From NCBI RefSeq assembly GCF_900102435.1, contig NZ_FNBU01000007.1, positions 52,188 through 116,187 of the forward strand: a stretch of 64,000 bases of DNA, written 5' to 3'. Under the pieces are notes generated by a model, which did no database searches, was not told the DNA's origin, and was given only the letters and a program-made list of their open reading frames with translations. Position numbers and translations under genes: made by a program. This DNA comes from Sporolituus thermophilus DSM 23256. Its GTDB lineage: Bacteria; Bacillota; Negativicutes; Sporomusales; Thermosinaceae. The number at the start of each line of letters is the position of its first letter. The first letter of the stretch is position 1. Below are positions 9,352 to 17,675 of this stretch, piece by piece.

Positions 9352-10285
9352 TAGTTTTCTTCACCTCCGCAGTCGGATTGGCCGTGGCTTGCTGGAGCCA
9401 GGAGGCACCGGACACAATATGCTGGGCCGACCATTCCATCTGGTAATTGAGATACCCGGCAATGCTTTTTTCCAAATTGCTGCCGCGGACAACCGGTTCA
9501 TCGTCCCACATGATGTTATGGTAAAAGAAGTACTTGGCGGCAAAATGGAGCATGCGGCTAAAGGGCAGATATATGAGGAAGAGGCTAAACAGCAGCGCTT
9601 CCAGCACCATCAGCGGGTGCGGTAGGGCCATGGGGCTAAAGCTGAGCAAAGACCGCACATAGGCGCGGGCCAGTTCGAAAGACGGGTCGTTAACCCACCA
9701 GGCGGCCAGGCCGACCCCGAACAGGGCAAGCAGCAAATATAAATTAAAGTAGGTGATGGGCGCGGAAAAATCTTTCAGATTTTCATCGGTATGCCGCAGC
9801 CACAAGAGGCCCGCTGTACCAAATACGCCGAGGACCAGACCGGCAACTCCGGCTGCCAGGGTGGCGAGGTTAAAGAGCATAGCCCACCCGACCGTGGAGT
9901 TGCCGGAAATCCTAAGACCGGTGGCCAGTTCCAGCGCCGCTCCGGCGACCAGCAAAACCAGCCAGGCAATAATCAGGTAGAAGGCAAAGTGCATCGGGAA
10001 GGAAAAGAACCACATTTTGCGGTTATAGAGAAAAGTGCGTTTCAGGAGCAGAATTTCCTCGGCCATTTCGGCCAGCTCGTGCGCGAGCGACACCCGCCGC
10101 GGCTTTTGCCAAAAGTCCACTTCCTGATACGGCGACCCCTGCGGGCCGTCATGGGCAATCGGATACAGATCCCACCGCAGATGGCGGGGCATCTGGGCAA
10201 TGGACCAGACTTTTCGGGCGGTAACAAGAATAAATACTAATATTGCCAAATACATAAACGGGCCGGAAATCAGCCAACTAAGCAC
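9290..10285 (-). CDS. HdrE/NarI-like cytochrome b membrane subunit
   Basis: 331 residues with about six TM helices. Histidines placed in helices ('FSFPMHFAFYLIIAW', 'PFSRMLHFAAKYFFYH') fit a di-haem b fold of the nitrate-reductase gamma/HdrE family that exchanges electrons with the quinone pool. GTG start at 10285 follows GGAGGAGGG. Its C-terminal tail of about 25 polar residues overlaps the start of the HdrD-like gene. The pair is an HdrED-type membrane complex. Confidence 0.85.
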   Translation of the reverse strand: MLSWLISGPFMYLAILVFILVTARKVWSIAQMPRHLRWDLYPIAHDGPQGSPYQEVDFWQKPRRVSLAHELAEMAEEILLLKRTFLYNRKMWFFSFPMHFAFYLIIAWLVLLVAGAALELATGLRISGNSTVGWAMLFNLATLAAGVAGLVLGVFGTAGLLWLRHTDENLKDFSAPITYFNLYLLLALFGVGLAAWWVNDPSFELARAYVRSLLSFSPMALPHPLMVLEALLFSLFLIYLPFSRMLHFAAKYFFYHNIMWDDEPVVRGSNLEKSIAGYLNYQMEWSAQHIVSGASWLQQATANPTAEVKKTNETKSQDKGLGQTGGHTFSA

Positions 10286-10486
10286 GGCAATCCCTCCTCC
10301 ACGGATCTTGACGCAGCAAACTTCTCCCGCCTTTCGCCATAATTTTCACACCTTAATTGTAGCAGACTGTTGACCGGCTTCCTATGTGTAAATCGTCACA
10401 AACTCATAGAACAAATTTATAGCCCGATAACCGATTGGTGCATGCCTGTACCCCAAACCGGGAAAGCTAAAAGCCGAGGTGATACC

Positions 10487-10621
10487 ATGCGGCCTGAAGA
10501 ATACGACGAAACTGCCCACCCCCGCGTCTACCCCGTTCAAGATGCCATAACCGATGTCATCCCCTCCGAAAAATTAGCCCTCACTCCCCCTCCCCCCGAA
10601 AAAATGGTGAAAGAGAAGTAA
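10487..10621 (+). CDS. Small hypothetical protein (44 aa)
   Basis: 44-residue proline- and acid-rich peptide starting at an ATG with GAGGTGATACC in front. No family is recognised. Its 3' end overlaps by 41 nt the end of the convergent HD-hydrolase gene, which weakens the case; the ribosome site is the main support. Confidence 0.35.
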   Translation: MRPEEYDETAHPRVYPVQDAITDVIPSEKLALTPPPPEKMVKEK

Positions 10622-11237
10622 TGTCCGCCAGCAGCCGGGCGATATTAGCGCGGGCGCAATTTTCATATTTGGCGCGGAAAAATTCAGTGTGGTATATGTA
10701 CGGCCTGTTGAGAAACTTTTGCAGGACGGCGCGCCGCCCGGCCCGGTAAGCGTTATCGGACAGAAAGAAAAACTCGCGCCTGATGCCGTCGCTATACGCC
10801 GCAAACTGCGGCCAGGGATAACCGAGGATGGCCAAGTCGGCGTCGAGGAGAAACTGCGTATCGGCGTCCAGCCCGGCGTCAGCGTCATGTTGCGTCGCCT
10901 CAACCAGGCGGCGCACTTTCCCGGCGAAAACGGTGCAGCCGGTAAGTTCAAGGGCATAGGTATAAGCAACGGCAGCACTGATTACTTCATTGTATTTATT
11001 TCCCGGCACATACACAATATCATGAAACCACAGGGCAAATTCCACCGCCTCCCGGTCTGCCAGTTCACCGGCAACAGCCGCCAATTCGGCGAAACCATTG
11101 GCGAGATGGTTAAGGTTATGATAGTAGCGGCCATAGCCCGAGTAGCTGTCGACAATAACGGCGAAAATCCCTTCCGCCGCCGGCGAACCGCCGAGCCGCT
11201 CCATCAGGGCCTGCCACCGCTCGCGAAGTTGCTGCAT
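10581..11237 (-). CDS. HD-superfamily metal-dependent phosphohydrolase (COG4339 type)
   Basis: 218 residues. Metal ligands of the HD fold are visible: 'YYHNLNHLANG' (His near 40), 'LWFHDIVYVPG' (HD near 70) and 'DADLAILG' (Asp near 130). Members of this group are predicted phosphohydrolases of unknown substrate. ATG at 11237 is preceded by GGAAGGGAGAG. It lies downstream of the oxidoreductase operon but beyond that operon's terminator, so it is likely a separate unit. Confidence 0.85.
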   Translation of the reverse strand: MQQLRERWQALMERLGGSPAAEGIFAVIVDSYSGYGRYYHNLNHLANGFAELAAVAGELADREAVEFALWFHDIVYVPGNKYNEVISAAVAYTYALELTGCTVFAGKVRRLVEATQHDADAGLDADTQFLLDADLAILGYPWPQFAAYSDGIRREFFFLSDNAYRAGRRAVLQKFLNRPYIYHTEFFRAKYENCARANIARLLADITSLSPFFRGEGE

Positions 11238-11285
11238 GCTTTTCTCTCCCTTCCTTGTAACGCAATTTTAGTTTTACCACTAACA

Positions 11286-11320
11286 AGCAAAAAGCTGCCG
11301 CATTGACGGCAGCTTTTTGC
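11286..11320 (-). terminator. Terminator of the 2-oxoacid:ferredoxin oxidoreductase operon
   Basis: AAAAGCTGCCG / CGGCAGCTTTTT hairpin just after the gamma-subunit stop at 11328, with T tract on the minus strand. Confidence 0.85.
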
Positions 11321-11327
11321 ATCCTGT

Positions 11328-11867
11328 TTACGCCTTGGCAAATTCCAATCCTTTCCGGATGGCCGCGAGATTTAGCTCATACATCTCGGGCTTTTTCTTG
11401 CCAACCACGGCGTCGATGGCTTTTTCCACACTCGCCAGACTCGTTAACTTAAGCTTAGGCAGCAGCGCCCCCAGGCACACCATGTTGGCCAGGCCGGGAT
11501 TGCCGAGTTCGTTGGCCAGATCGGTAGCCGGCAGAGCAATGATGTCGATATCCTCCCGCTTGCTGGCCAACTGGACGATCGAGCTGTTGACCACCAGCGT
11601 GCCGCCCGGTTTGATGCGGGGCAAAAATTTATCATAGGACGGCTGATTTAAGACAATGCCCACGTCGGCGACATCGATGACCGGCGAATTTATCTCCGTA
11701 TCGGCGGTAATAACCGAGCAGTTGGCAGTACCGCCGCGCATTTCCGGGCCGTACGAAGGAATCCAGCACACCTCCAGGTCACTGAGCATGCCGGCATAAG
11801 CCAGCACCTTGCCAATGAACATGACGCCCTGACCGCCGAAGCCGGCTAACAACACCTTGTCCATCAT
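11328..11867 (-). CDS. vorC: 2-oxoacid:ferredoxin oxidoreductase, gamma subunit
   Basis: 179 residues, the whole length of the KorC/VorC gamma family. 'LLAGFGGQGVMFIGKVLAYAG' at the N-terminus is the family signature; the subunit helps bind CoA. Start overlaps the beta-subunit stop in an ATGA-type arrangement, showing translational coupling. The substrate (branched-chain 2-oxoacids or 2-oxoglutarate) cannot be decided from this subunit. Confidence 0.9.
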   Translation of the reverse strand: MMDKVLLAGFGGQGVMFIGKVLAYAGMLSDLEVCWIPSYGPEMRGGTANCSVITADTEINSPVIDVADVGIVLNQPSYDKFLPRIKPGGTLVVNSSIVQLASKREDIDIIALPATDLANELGNPGLANMVCLGALLPKLKLTSLASVEKAIDAVVGKKKPEMYELNLAAIRKGLEFAKA

Positions 11868-12616
11868 AGGGCTTTAACCTCCTCCGCCACTTTCAGTTCG
11901 CCCATCCGGTAAAGGGGCAGCATGTTCTCCTGTAGCCATTTCAGGCTGTCCACCGGGCTCATTCCCCAGTTGGTCGGGCAGGTGGACAAAATGCTGACAA
12001 AGGCGAAACCTAATCCGGCCTGCTGCACCTTGAAGGCTTTTTTAAGCGCTTGTTTGGCCAGTTGAATGTTTTTAGGCGAGTCTACCGACACGGCGGCCAC
12101 ATAGGCGGCGCCGTCCATGGTGGCGATGATCTGGGGAAGGTCGATCGGGGCGCCGAAAATATTTTTATCGCGGCCATAGGGGCTGGTGGTCGTCACTTGC
12201 CCGGTGAGCGTCGTGGGCGCCATCTGCCCGCCCGTCATCCCAAATACGGCGTTGTTAACCATGATGGAAGTAATTTTTTCGCCCCGGGCGGCAACGTGAA
12301 TGGCATGGGACGTGCCAATGGCGGCAATATCGCCATCGCCCTGGTAAGTAAAGACAATTTTATCCGGCAGGGCGCGCTTGATCCCGGTAGCCACCGCCTG
12401 GGCCCGGCCGTGGGCGGCGCCGACAAAGTCACAGGCGAAAAAGTCGAGCGAAAAGCCGGCACAGCCAACCGGCGCCACGCCAATCGTGTCGCCGATAATG
12501 TCCAGTTCCTCGAGCACCTCGCCGATTAAGCGGTGAATAATGCCGTGCGTGCACCCCGGGCAGTAATGAAACGGTAAATCAGTCAGTCCTTGCGGTCGGC
12601 CAAAAACTTTCTGCAT
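11864..12616 (-). CDS. vorA: 2-oxoacid:ferredoxin oxidoreductase, beta (TPP-binding) subunit
   Basis: 250 residues. 'FHYCPGCTHGIIHRL' near the N-terminus and the TPP/Mg motif 'TYQGDGDIAAIGTSH' followed by 'NNAVFGMTGGQMAPTT' are diagnostic of the TPP subunit that decarboxylates the oxoacid. The start at 12616 follows GAGGAGGTGTAACC; the longer frame to 12844 overlaps the alpha gene and is spurious. Confidence 0.92.
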   Translation of the reverse strand: MQKVFGRPQGLTDLPFHYCPGCTHGIIHRLIGEVLEELDIIGDTIGVAPVGCAGFSLDFFACDFVGAAHGRAQAVATGIKRALPDKIVFTYQGDGDIAAIGTSHAIHVAARGEKITSIMVNNAVFGMTGGQMAPTTLTGQVTTTSPYGRDKNIFGAPIDLPQIIATMDGAAYVAAVSVDSPKNIQLAKQALKKAFKVQQAGLGFAFVSILSTCPTNWGMSPVDSLKWLQENMLPLYRMGELKVAEEVKAL

Positions 12617-12618
12617 GG

Positions 12619-13689
12619 TTACACCTCCTCCGCCAGCGGCAATTGAAATACCTTCGCCAGATGGGCGAGAATCTCGTTTTCCGTAGGCAGCATGCCGCCC
12701 TGCCGGTTGTAAAGATGCACAGGCACGCGGCATTCCACGGCCAGCTTGACATCCTCGATCATCTGGCCGGCGTTGAGTTCGACCGTCAGGATGCCTTTGA
12801 CCCGGTCTTTGACGGGGATGAAGGCTTTTTCCGGGAAGGGCCACAAAGTAATGGGGCGGATAAGGCCCACTTTCAGCCCCTGCCGGCGGGCATTCAGCAC
12901 CACGCTCTTGGCAATGCGGCCGCAGGTGCCATAGCCTACCAGCAGATATTCGGCATCATCGGCGTAAAAAGCTTCCCACCGCTGCTCTAGCGCGCGGATT
13001 TGTTCATATTTGGCCTGCCAGTGCAGACAGTTGGCTTCACCAATTTCGTTGGTCAGGCTGTAGCTGGCGATTTTACGTTTCGCCCGGCCGCGGCACCCCC
13101 CTACCGCCCAGTCTTTCGGCGGCAGCTCCACCGGCGGCCGCTCTTTCAGCTGTACCGGCTCCATCATCTGACCCAAGAAACCATCGGCCATAATGAGCAC
13201 CGGATTACGGTATTTGTCCGCCAAATCAAAGGCTTCCATGGTAAAGTCGTAAAGTTCCTGGCCCTTGGACGGCGCCAGCACAATCAGGCGGTAATCGCCA
13301 TGGCCGCCGCCCTTGGTGCATTGAAAATAGTCGGACTGCGACGGGCCCAGCCCGCCAAGACCGGGGCCGGCGCGGTTAACGTTGACGACCACCACCGGCA
13401 GTTCGACGGCCGCCAGATAGGACAGCCCCTCCTGTTTAAGGCTAAAACCAGGACTGGACGAGGCCGTCATTACCCGTGTTCCGGTAGCAGCCGCGCCATA
13501 GCACATATTAATCGAGGCAATTTCATCCTCACCCTGCAGTACCGTGCCGCCTGCCTTGGGCAAATGTTTGGCCAGATACTCGACAATCTCGGTCGAGGGC
13601 GTGATGGGATAGCCGAAAAACAATTTGCACCCGGCGCGAATGGCAGCCTCGGCAATCGCTTCATTGCCTTTCATTAGCTGTTTGCTCAT
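12619..13689 (-). CDS. vorB: 2-oxoacid:ferredoxin oxidoreductase, alpha subunit (VorB/KorA)
   Basis: 356 residues. N-terminal pyrimidine-binding domain with 'GCKLFFGYPITPSTEIVEYL' and 'QGEDEIASINMCYGAAATG', typical of VorB/KorA; C-terminal transketolase-like domain II ends the protein. With the other three genes it forms a 2-oxoisovalerate- or 2-oxoglutarate-type oxidoreductase making acyl-CoA, CO2 and reduced ferredoxin. Start at 13689 follows AAAGGGGAG. It is 2 nt from the beta gene and 24 nt from the ferredoxin gene. Confidence 0.92.
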   Translation of the reverse strand: MSKQLMKGNEAIAEAAIRAGCKLFFGYPITPSTEIVEYLAKHLPKAGGTVLQGEDEIASINMCYGAAATGTRVMTASSSPGFSLKQEGLSYLAAVELPVVVVNVNRAGPGLGGLGPSQSDYFQCTKGGGHGDYRLIVLAPSKGQELYDFTMEAFDLADKYRNPVLIMADGFLGQMMEPVQLKERPPVELPPKDWAVGGCRGRAKRKIASYSLTNEIGEANCLHWQAKYEQIRALEQRWEAFYADDAEYLLVGYGTCGRIAKSVVLNARRQGLKVGLIRPITLWPFPEKAFIPVKDRVKGILTVELNAGQMIEDVKLAVECRVPVHLYNRQGGMLPTENEILAHLAKVFQLPLAEEV

Positions 13690-13713
13690 GCCTTTTCTCC
13701 CCTTTCCCGCAAT

Positions 13714-13917
13714 CTAACGATATACTTCCAGGGCCATATCCGGACAGACGGTGCCGCAGAGCGCGCAGCCGATACACTTATCCGGGTCGGTGACTATAAC
13801 GGTATAGTACCCTTTCTGATTGGCTTTGTCGCCAATGGCCAGAATTTTCTTGGGACAAATATTCACACAGAGACCGCAGCTTTTGCAGTATTCGGGCAAG
13901 ACAACCACTTTGGCCAC
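13714..13917 (-). CDS. vorD: 2[4Fe-4S] ferredoxin, delta subunit of the oxidoreductase
   Basis: 67 residues with two classical clusters 'CKSCGLCVNICP' and 'CIGCALCGTVCP'. It transfers electrons from the TPP enzyme. A GTG at 13917 is chosen as start: AGGAGG lies 8 nt upstream, whereas the longer frame to 14004 has an unrelated cysteine-containing extension. First gene of the operon; IclR lies 140 nt upstream on the same strand. Confidence 0.88.
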   Translation of the reverse strand: MAKVVVLPEYCKSCGLCVNICPKKILAIGDKANQKGYYTVIVTDPDKCIGCALCGTVCPDMALEVYR

Positions 13918-14057
13918 GGTATTCACCTCCTCTTGTTCGTTCCGTTCACAGGAACACTGTTCCGTAATTACCACACAACAATTATATTTGATTATATTCG
14001 CCAAGCGGTTTCTTTTTCCCTGGCTATTTGTAAAAATATTTTAACATGCCGCCCGAA

Positions 14058-14831
14058 TTATTTCATTAAGGAAGATATGGTCGCCGTGGTCTGTTTTACC
14101 TGCTCCACGATTTCGGTAAACCGGTCCGATCTAATCCGCGACGTGGGGCCGGATAAGCTGAGAGCGGCAATAATCTCCCCGTCCCGGCCGAGAATGGGCG
14201 CCGCCACACAGGTCAGTCCCAGTTCCAGCTCCTCGTCGTCGAGCGCATACCCTCGCTCACGAATGGCGGCCAGTTCGGCGAGCAGCCTGTCCCAATCGGT
14301 AATGGTTTTCGGCGTAAAGCGGGGAAGTTCCCGGCCAATAAACCGATTTGTATATTCGGCCGGGCTAAAGGCCAGCAGACATTTGCCGACCGCCGAGCAG
14401 TGGCTGGGCGAACTGGAGCCTACCGGCGGCGTTAAGCTAAGCACCTGCTGGCTCTGAATCTTTTCGACAATAATATGCTTGGGATAAAGATCGGCGGTTT
14501 TGTCCAAGACCGAAATGTGAACCACTTCATTGAACCGCTCGGACAGCGCCTTGGCATGAGGGTAGGCGATTTTCGGCAGCGGCACCTTTTCGCGGACGAG
14601 CATGCCGAGCGAGTACAGTCTAAACCCCAGCCAGTACCGCCCGGTTTCCGGATTTTGTTGAACAAAGCCCTTGTTTTCCAGGGTCGCCAGCGTGCGGTAA
14701 ACCGTGCTCTTATACATGCCGAGCGTTTCACTGATTTGGGTTACCCCCATCTCCTTCCCTTCCTGCTGCAGTAAAAGCAAAATGTCCAGCGCCCGGTCGA
14801 TGGCGTGAATGATTTCTTTGTCTTTCGCCAT
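14058..14831 (-). CDS. IclR-family transcriptional regulator
   Basis: 257 residues. N-terminal HTH (residues about 5-65, 'MGVTQISETLGMYKSTVYRTLATLENKGFV') and C-terminal IclR effector domain with 'HCSAVGKCLLAF' and 'LGLTCVAAPILGRDG'. Such regulators bind small carboxylates. It lies directly upstream of and co-oriented with the oxidoreductase operon, so it could control it. The ATG at 14831 follows GGAGGGGTATAAT. Confidence 0.9.
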   Translation of the reverse strand: MAKDKEIIHAIDRALDILLLLQQEGKEMGVTQISETLGMYKSTVYRTLATLENKGFVQQNPETGRYWLGFRLYSLGMLVREKVPLPKIAYPHAKALSERFNEVVHISVLDKTADLYPKHIIVEKIQSQQVLSLTPPVGSSSPSHCSAVGKCLLAFSPAEYTNRFIGRELPRFTPKTITDWDRLLAELAAIRERGYALDDEELELGLTCVAAPILGRDGEIIAALSLSGPTSRIRSDRFTEIVEQVKQTTATISSLMK

Positions 14832-14966
14832 ATTATACCCCTCCGTCAAAGTGACAGCCTTTATTGCGATAACTTTCTTCGTTTTTTCCCATTATAACAT
14901 AAATAGGCGCGATATTTGGCCGGTTATGGTATAATTGACTGCATACCGCAGGAAAGGAAGGAGAGC

Positions 14967-15197
14967 ATGAGCGCGATTACCGCTTCCCAGTTAAAAGCAG
15001 GTTATATTTTCGGCGACATTGCCGCCGGGGAATATGTCTATATGCCGGCCGGCGAAGTAGGGGTAACCAGCCCGGTCTGCGTCTTCGAAACACCAGAAGG
15101 GCGCCGGGACGTCAGCCTGGACGAAGCCATCGAACTGGTACTGCGCCTAAGCCTTAAACCCGTCCGCCACCCGCAGTTTGGCCGCCGGTCTTGCTAA
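14967..15197 (+). CDS. Hypothetical protein (76 aa)
   Basis: 76-residue soluble protein of unknown family with a beta-rich look ('GYIFGDIAAGEYVYMPAGEVG') and an acidic helical C-terminal part. ATG at 14967 follows GGAAAGGAAGGAGAGC and a terminator follows the stop, which together support a real gene. It is divergent from iclR. Confidence 0.7.
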   Translation: MSAITASQLKAGYIFGDIAAGEYVYMPAGEVGVTSPVCVFETPEGRRDVSLDEAIELVLRLSLKPVRHPQFGRRSC

Positions 15198-15204
15198 ATT
15201 GTTT

Positions 15205-15247
15205 CCATCCCCATTGCCGCGCGGAGCGATGGGGATTATTTTTTATT
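15205..15247 (+). terminator. Terminator after the 76-aa gene
   Basis: ATCCCCAT / ATGGGGAT stem with a 14-nt loop followed by TATTTTTTATTA. Confidence 0.8.
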
Positions 15248-15254
15248 AGTTAAG

Positions 15255-15283
15255 TTTACATAATTAATGTATTATGTTATTAT
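15255..15283 (+). promoter_or_regulatory. Promoter of the NlpC/P60 gene
   Basis: TTTACA, a 17-nt spacer and TATTAT, about 70 nt before the start codon. The intervening leader contains CTAGG...CCTAG and could fold into a small hairpin. Confidence 0.55.
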
Positions 15284-15355
15284 TAATTATGTCGCTAGGA
15301 GGCGAAAAGTTATATATAATTTCCCCTACCTAGTATATCGCAGGAGGTTGATGCG

Positions 15356-16006
15356 ATGAAGAAATTTAAATCTTCAATTGTAACTGTGCTATTGGCAGCT
15401 ATGCTCACCACCGTTTTCACCCCGGCCGTACCGGCCTATGCCTTCTCCTTAACCGACCTGATTGCCCCGACAGCTGCTGCCGACAAGACTTCTTCCGGCA
15501 GCTCGGTTTTTGACCTACTCCTCGGCCTGCTGCTCGGCAAATTTCTGGGCAATATCTTTAACACCAGCGACGCAGCGCCCGGCACCAGCACACTTGGCAA
15601 GGCGTTAGGCCTGAGCGACAAGACGGAAGCGAGCGTGACCGGCAGTGCCGTTATCGCCACCGCCCAGCGGTACATGGGCGTGCCTTACGTTTGGGGCGGC
15701 GATACGCCGGCCGGGTTTGACTGCTCCGGCTTCACCCAGTATGTCTTAAAGCAGCACGGCATTGCCATCCCCCGTACGGCCGCCGAACAATTTGCCGCCG
15801 GCATGCCGGTAGACAAAGCGAACCTCAAAATCGGTGATTTGGTGTTCTTCACCACCTATAAACCGGGCGCGTCCCATGTTGGGTTCTACATGGGCGACGG
15901 CAAGTTCATCCATGCCAGCTCGGTCGCAAACAAAGTAACCATTTCTGCACTCGACGAACAATACTATACCGAACGCTATATCGGCGCCCGCCGTTATCTT
16001 CCTTAA
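15356..16006 (+). CDS. Secreted NlpC/P60 peptidoglycan endopeptidase
   Basis: 216 residues. A signal peptide (residues 1-29, ending near 'VPAYAF') is followed by a low-complexity linker and a C-terminal NlpC/P60 domain. The catalytic Cys is in 'GFDCSGFTQYV' and the His in 'SHVGFYMGDG'; a second His in 'KFIHASS' completes the triad. It should cleave stem-peptide bonds in the cell wall, usually D-gamma-Glu-diaminopimelate. Start ATG follows AGGAGGTTGATGCG. Monocistronic with its own promoter. Confidence 0.92.
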   Translation: MKKFKSSIVTVLLAAMLTTVFTPAVPAYAFSLTDLIAPTAAADKTSSGSSVFDLLLGLLLGKFLGNIFNTSDAAPGTSTLGKALGLSDKTEASVTGSAVIATAQRYMGVPYVWGGDTPAGFDCSGFTQYVLKQHGIAIPRTAAEQFAAGMPVDKANLKIGDLVFFTTYKPGASHVGFYMGDGKFIHASSVANKVTISALDEQYYTERYIGARRYLP

Positions 16007-16114
16007 CCTCCTTCGCCCCCGCCCCCTATCCGGCGGGGGAATTTTTATTGACGTCAGGCAAACGGCGTGATAAGGTAATATTGTAAACAGGAACTGCTTA
16101 TGGGAGAGGTGGCC

Positions 16115-16354
16115 ATGATTACATACACAACGTCAGGCGTATGCGCCACGGAAATCCAGTTCGCTATTGAAAATGGCCTTATCAAGGAAGTCCGGTTTAG
16201 CGGCGGCTGTCAGGGAAACCTGACCGCGATCAGCAAACTCGTGCAAGGCATGCCGGTGCAAGAAGTCATTCAAAGACTCCGCGGCATCCCCTGCGAAGAC
16301 AACCAGACGTCCTGCGCCGACCAATTGGCCCGGGCACTGGAACAATTTGCCTAA
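16115..16354 (+). CDS. TSCPD-domain protein
   Basis: 79 residues matching the short stand-alone TSCPD family (TIGR03905-like): 'TSGVCATEIQFAIENGLIKEVRFSGGCQGNL' region and conserved cysteines ending in 'NQTSCADQLARAL'. The domain also occurs at the end of B12-dependent ribonucleotide reductases. Its own function is unknown. ATG at 16115 follows GAGAGGTGGCC; an ATG at 16100 has no ribosome site. Confidence 0.85.
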   Translation: MITYTTSGVCATEIQFAIENGLIKEVRFSGGCQGNLTAISKLVQGMPVQEVIQRLRGIPCEDNQTSCADQLARALEQFA

Positions 16355-16360
16355 TAATGA

Positions 16361-16397
16361 TACCCCCATCGGCATTGACTGATGGGGGTACTGTTTT
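16361..16397 (+). terminator. Terminator after TSCPD gene
   Basis: TACCCCCATC / GATGGGGGTA stem with TGTTTT tail, 7 nt after the stop codon. Confidence 0.8.
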
Positions 16398-16529
16398 ACC
16401 ATGCTCCCCTACCCTAGTGACCGCTATAGCAGCCGTGGCCATGGTTGGCGGTGGCCGCCGCACACCTGCTTGGCACCGGGGAAAATGAAAGGGGGGAAGG
16501 TGCAAGTGGCGGTAAAAAGCAGGAAGCGG

Positions 16530-16766
16530 CGGAAAGCGGAAACCGCCCTCCGTCCCGGCGGCCGGCTTATCGTCAAGTGCCGGGTCGCCGACGGCATTGA
16601 CAGCCTGCAAAGCGCCCTCGCCCGGCTGGTTTGGCTGGCCCGCGGCGGCAAAGAAATGTTCCGCCAGGCGGACTGGCTTGCCTTCCTGGCGGAACATGGG
16701 TTTCGCAATCTCCGGATTGTCAACGTCTGGGGGATTTTCGCCACTATCACCGGGATTCGCCCCTAA
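16530..16766 (+). pseudogene. 3' remnant of a class I SAM-dependent methyltransferase
   Basis: The reading frame ends with a stretch typical of the C-terminal half of Methyltransf_11-type enzymes: 'ALRPGGRLIVKC' (strand after motif III) through 'ADWLAFLAEHGFRNLRIV' to 'FATITGIRP'. Nothing upstream in any frame shows the SAM-binding GxGxG motif, and the preceding 130 nt is guanine-rich non-homologous sequence. I read it as a truncated gene. A long antisense frame (16266-16862) covers it but has no protein-like features. Confidence 0.5.
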
Positions 16767-16779
16767 GCCTAACGTTTGT

Positions 16780-17661
16780 TCATAACCCCAAATCTTTTTC
16801 CGTCTTGCCACCATCGGCAAAGAAGAGCGGCTGGCCAAATTTATCCTTGCCAAAACTGCCAATTAGCTGCTGACCCTCAGCCGACAGGAGAAAATCGGCA
16901 AACGCCTTGGCGCCCTCGCGGTTGACCTTGCTGAACTTATCCGCATTTACTTCCATAACATGATAGATGTTGAGCAGCTTGGCGTCGCCTTCGACAAGGA
17001 TTTCCAGGGAAATATTCTTCCGCTGCGCCAGGTAAGTAGCCCGGTCGGTTATGGTATAGCCTTTCTTTTCATTAGTAATGCTCAGCGTCTGGCCCATACC
17101 GGCGCCTGCTTCATAGTACCAGGCGCCGGCCGGCTTGACAGCCGCCTGTATCCAGAGTTTCTTCTCCAGTTGGTGGGTGCCGGAATTATCGCCGCGGGAA
17201 ACAAAACTAGCCTGGCTGGCGGCGATGGCCGCGAACGCCTCCTTGGCATTTTTGTTTTTAATCTTCGCCGGGTCGCTTGCCGGTCCGATAATAATAAAGT
17301 CATTATGCATTACCAGACGGCGGCTGGTCACGGCGCCGGCGGCCATCACCTTTTTCTCCGCGTCCGGCGCATGCGTAAGGAGCACGTCGGCCTCGCCTTT
17401 CTCCCCCATGGCAATGGCCTGACCCGAACCGACGGCCACCGTCTTCACCCGATAACCGGTTTTTTGCTCAAAAACAGGGATTAAGACGTCCAATAAACCA
17501 CTGTCCTGTGTACTGGTCGTGGTGGCAAGAATAATATCCGGTCTGGCCGGTTTCGCCGACGGCTGCTGCGCCGCTTGCTGCGCCGGCGTGCCACACCCTG
17601 CCAGCGTAAGCACCACAACAACTAGTATTAACGCCAATAAACATTTTGTACGTTTTTCCAT
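16780..17661 (-). CDS. tupA: Tungstate-binding lipoprotein (TupA/ModA2-like)
   Basis: 293 residues. Lipoprotein signal with lipobox 'LTLAGCG', then the PBP-like fold of TupA: 'LATTTSTQDSGLLDVLIPVF' (oxyanion loop TTTSTQDSG), 'VAVGSGQAIAMGEKGEADVLLTH', 'SRGDNSGTHQLEKKLW' and 'TDRATYLA'. The TTTS and RGDxSGTH motifs are characteristic of TupA rather than ModA. No tupB/tupC is adjacent, so permease and ATPase must lie elsewhere. ATG at 17661 follows GAGGAGGG. A riboswitch-like leader lies directly upstream. Confidence 0.9.
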   Translation of the reverse strand: MEKRTKCLLALILVVVVLTLAGCGTPAQQAAQQPSAKPARPDIILATTTSTQDSGLLDVLIPVFEQKTGYRVKTVAVGSGQAIAMGEKGEADVLLTHAPDAEKKVMAAGAVTSRRLVMHNDFIIIGPASDPAKIKNKNAKEAFAAIAASQASFVSRGDNSGTHQLEKKLWIQAAVKPAGAWYYEAGAGMGQTLSITNEKKGYTITDRATYLAQRKNISLEILVEGDAKLLNIYHVMEVNADKFSKVNREGAKAFADFLLSAEGQQLIGSFGKDKFGQPLFFADGGKTEKDLGL

Positions 17662-17675
17662 TCGTTATCCCTCCT

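Noticed and set aside
16266..16862. 198-codon minus frame over the methyltransferase remnant
   Set aside because: Overlaps two real gene ends, proline/arginine-rich, no ribosome site; the + frame shows the methyltransferase pattern.
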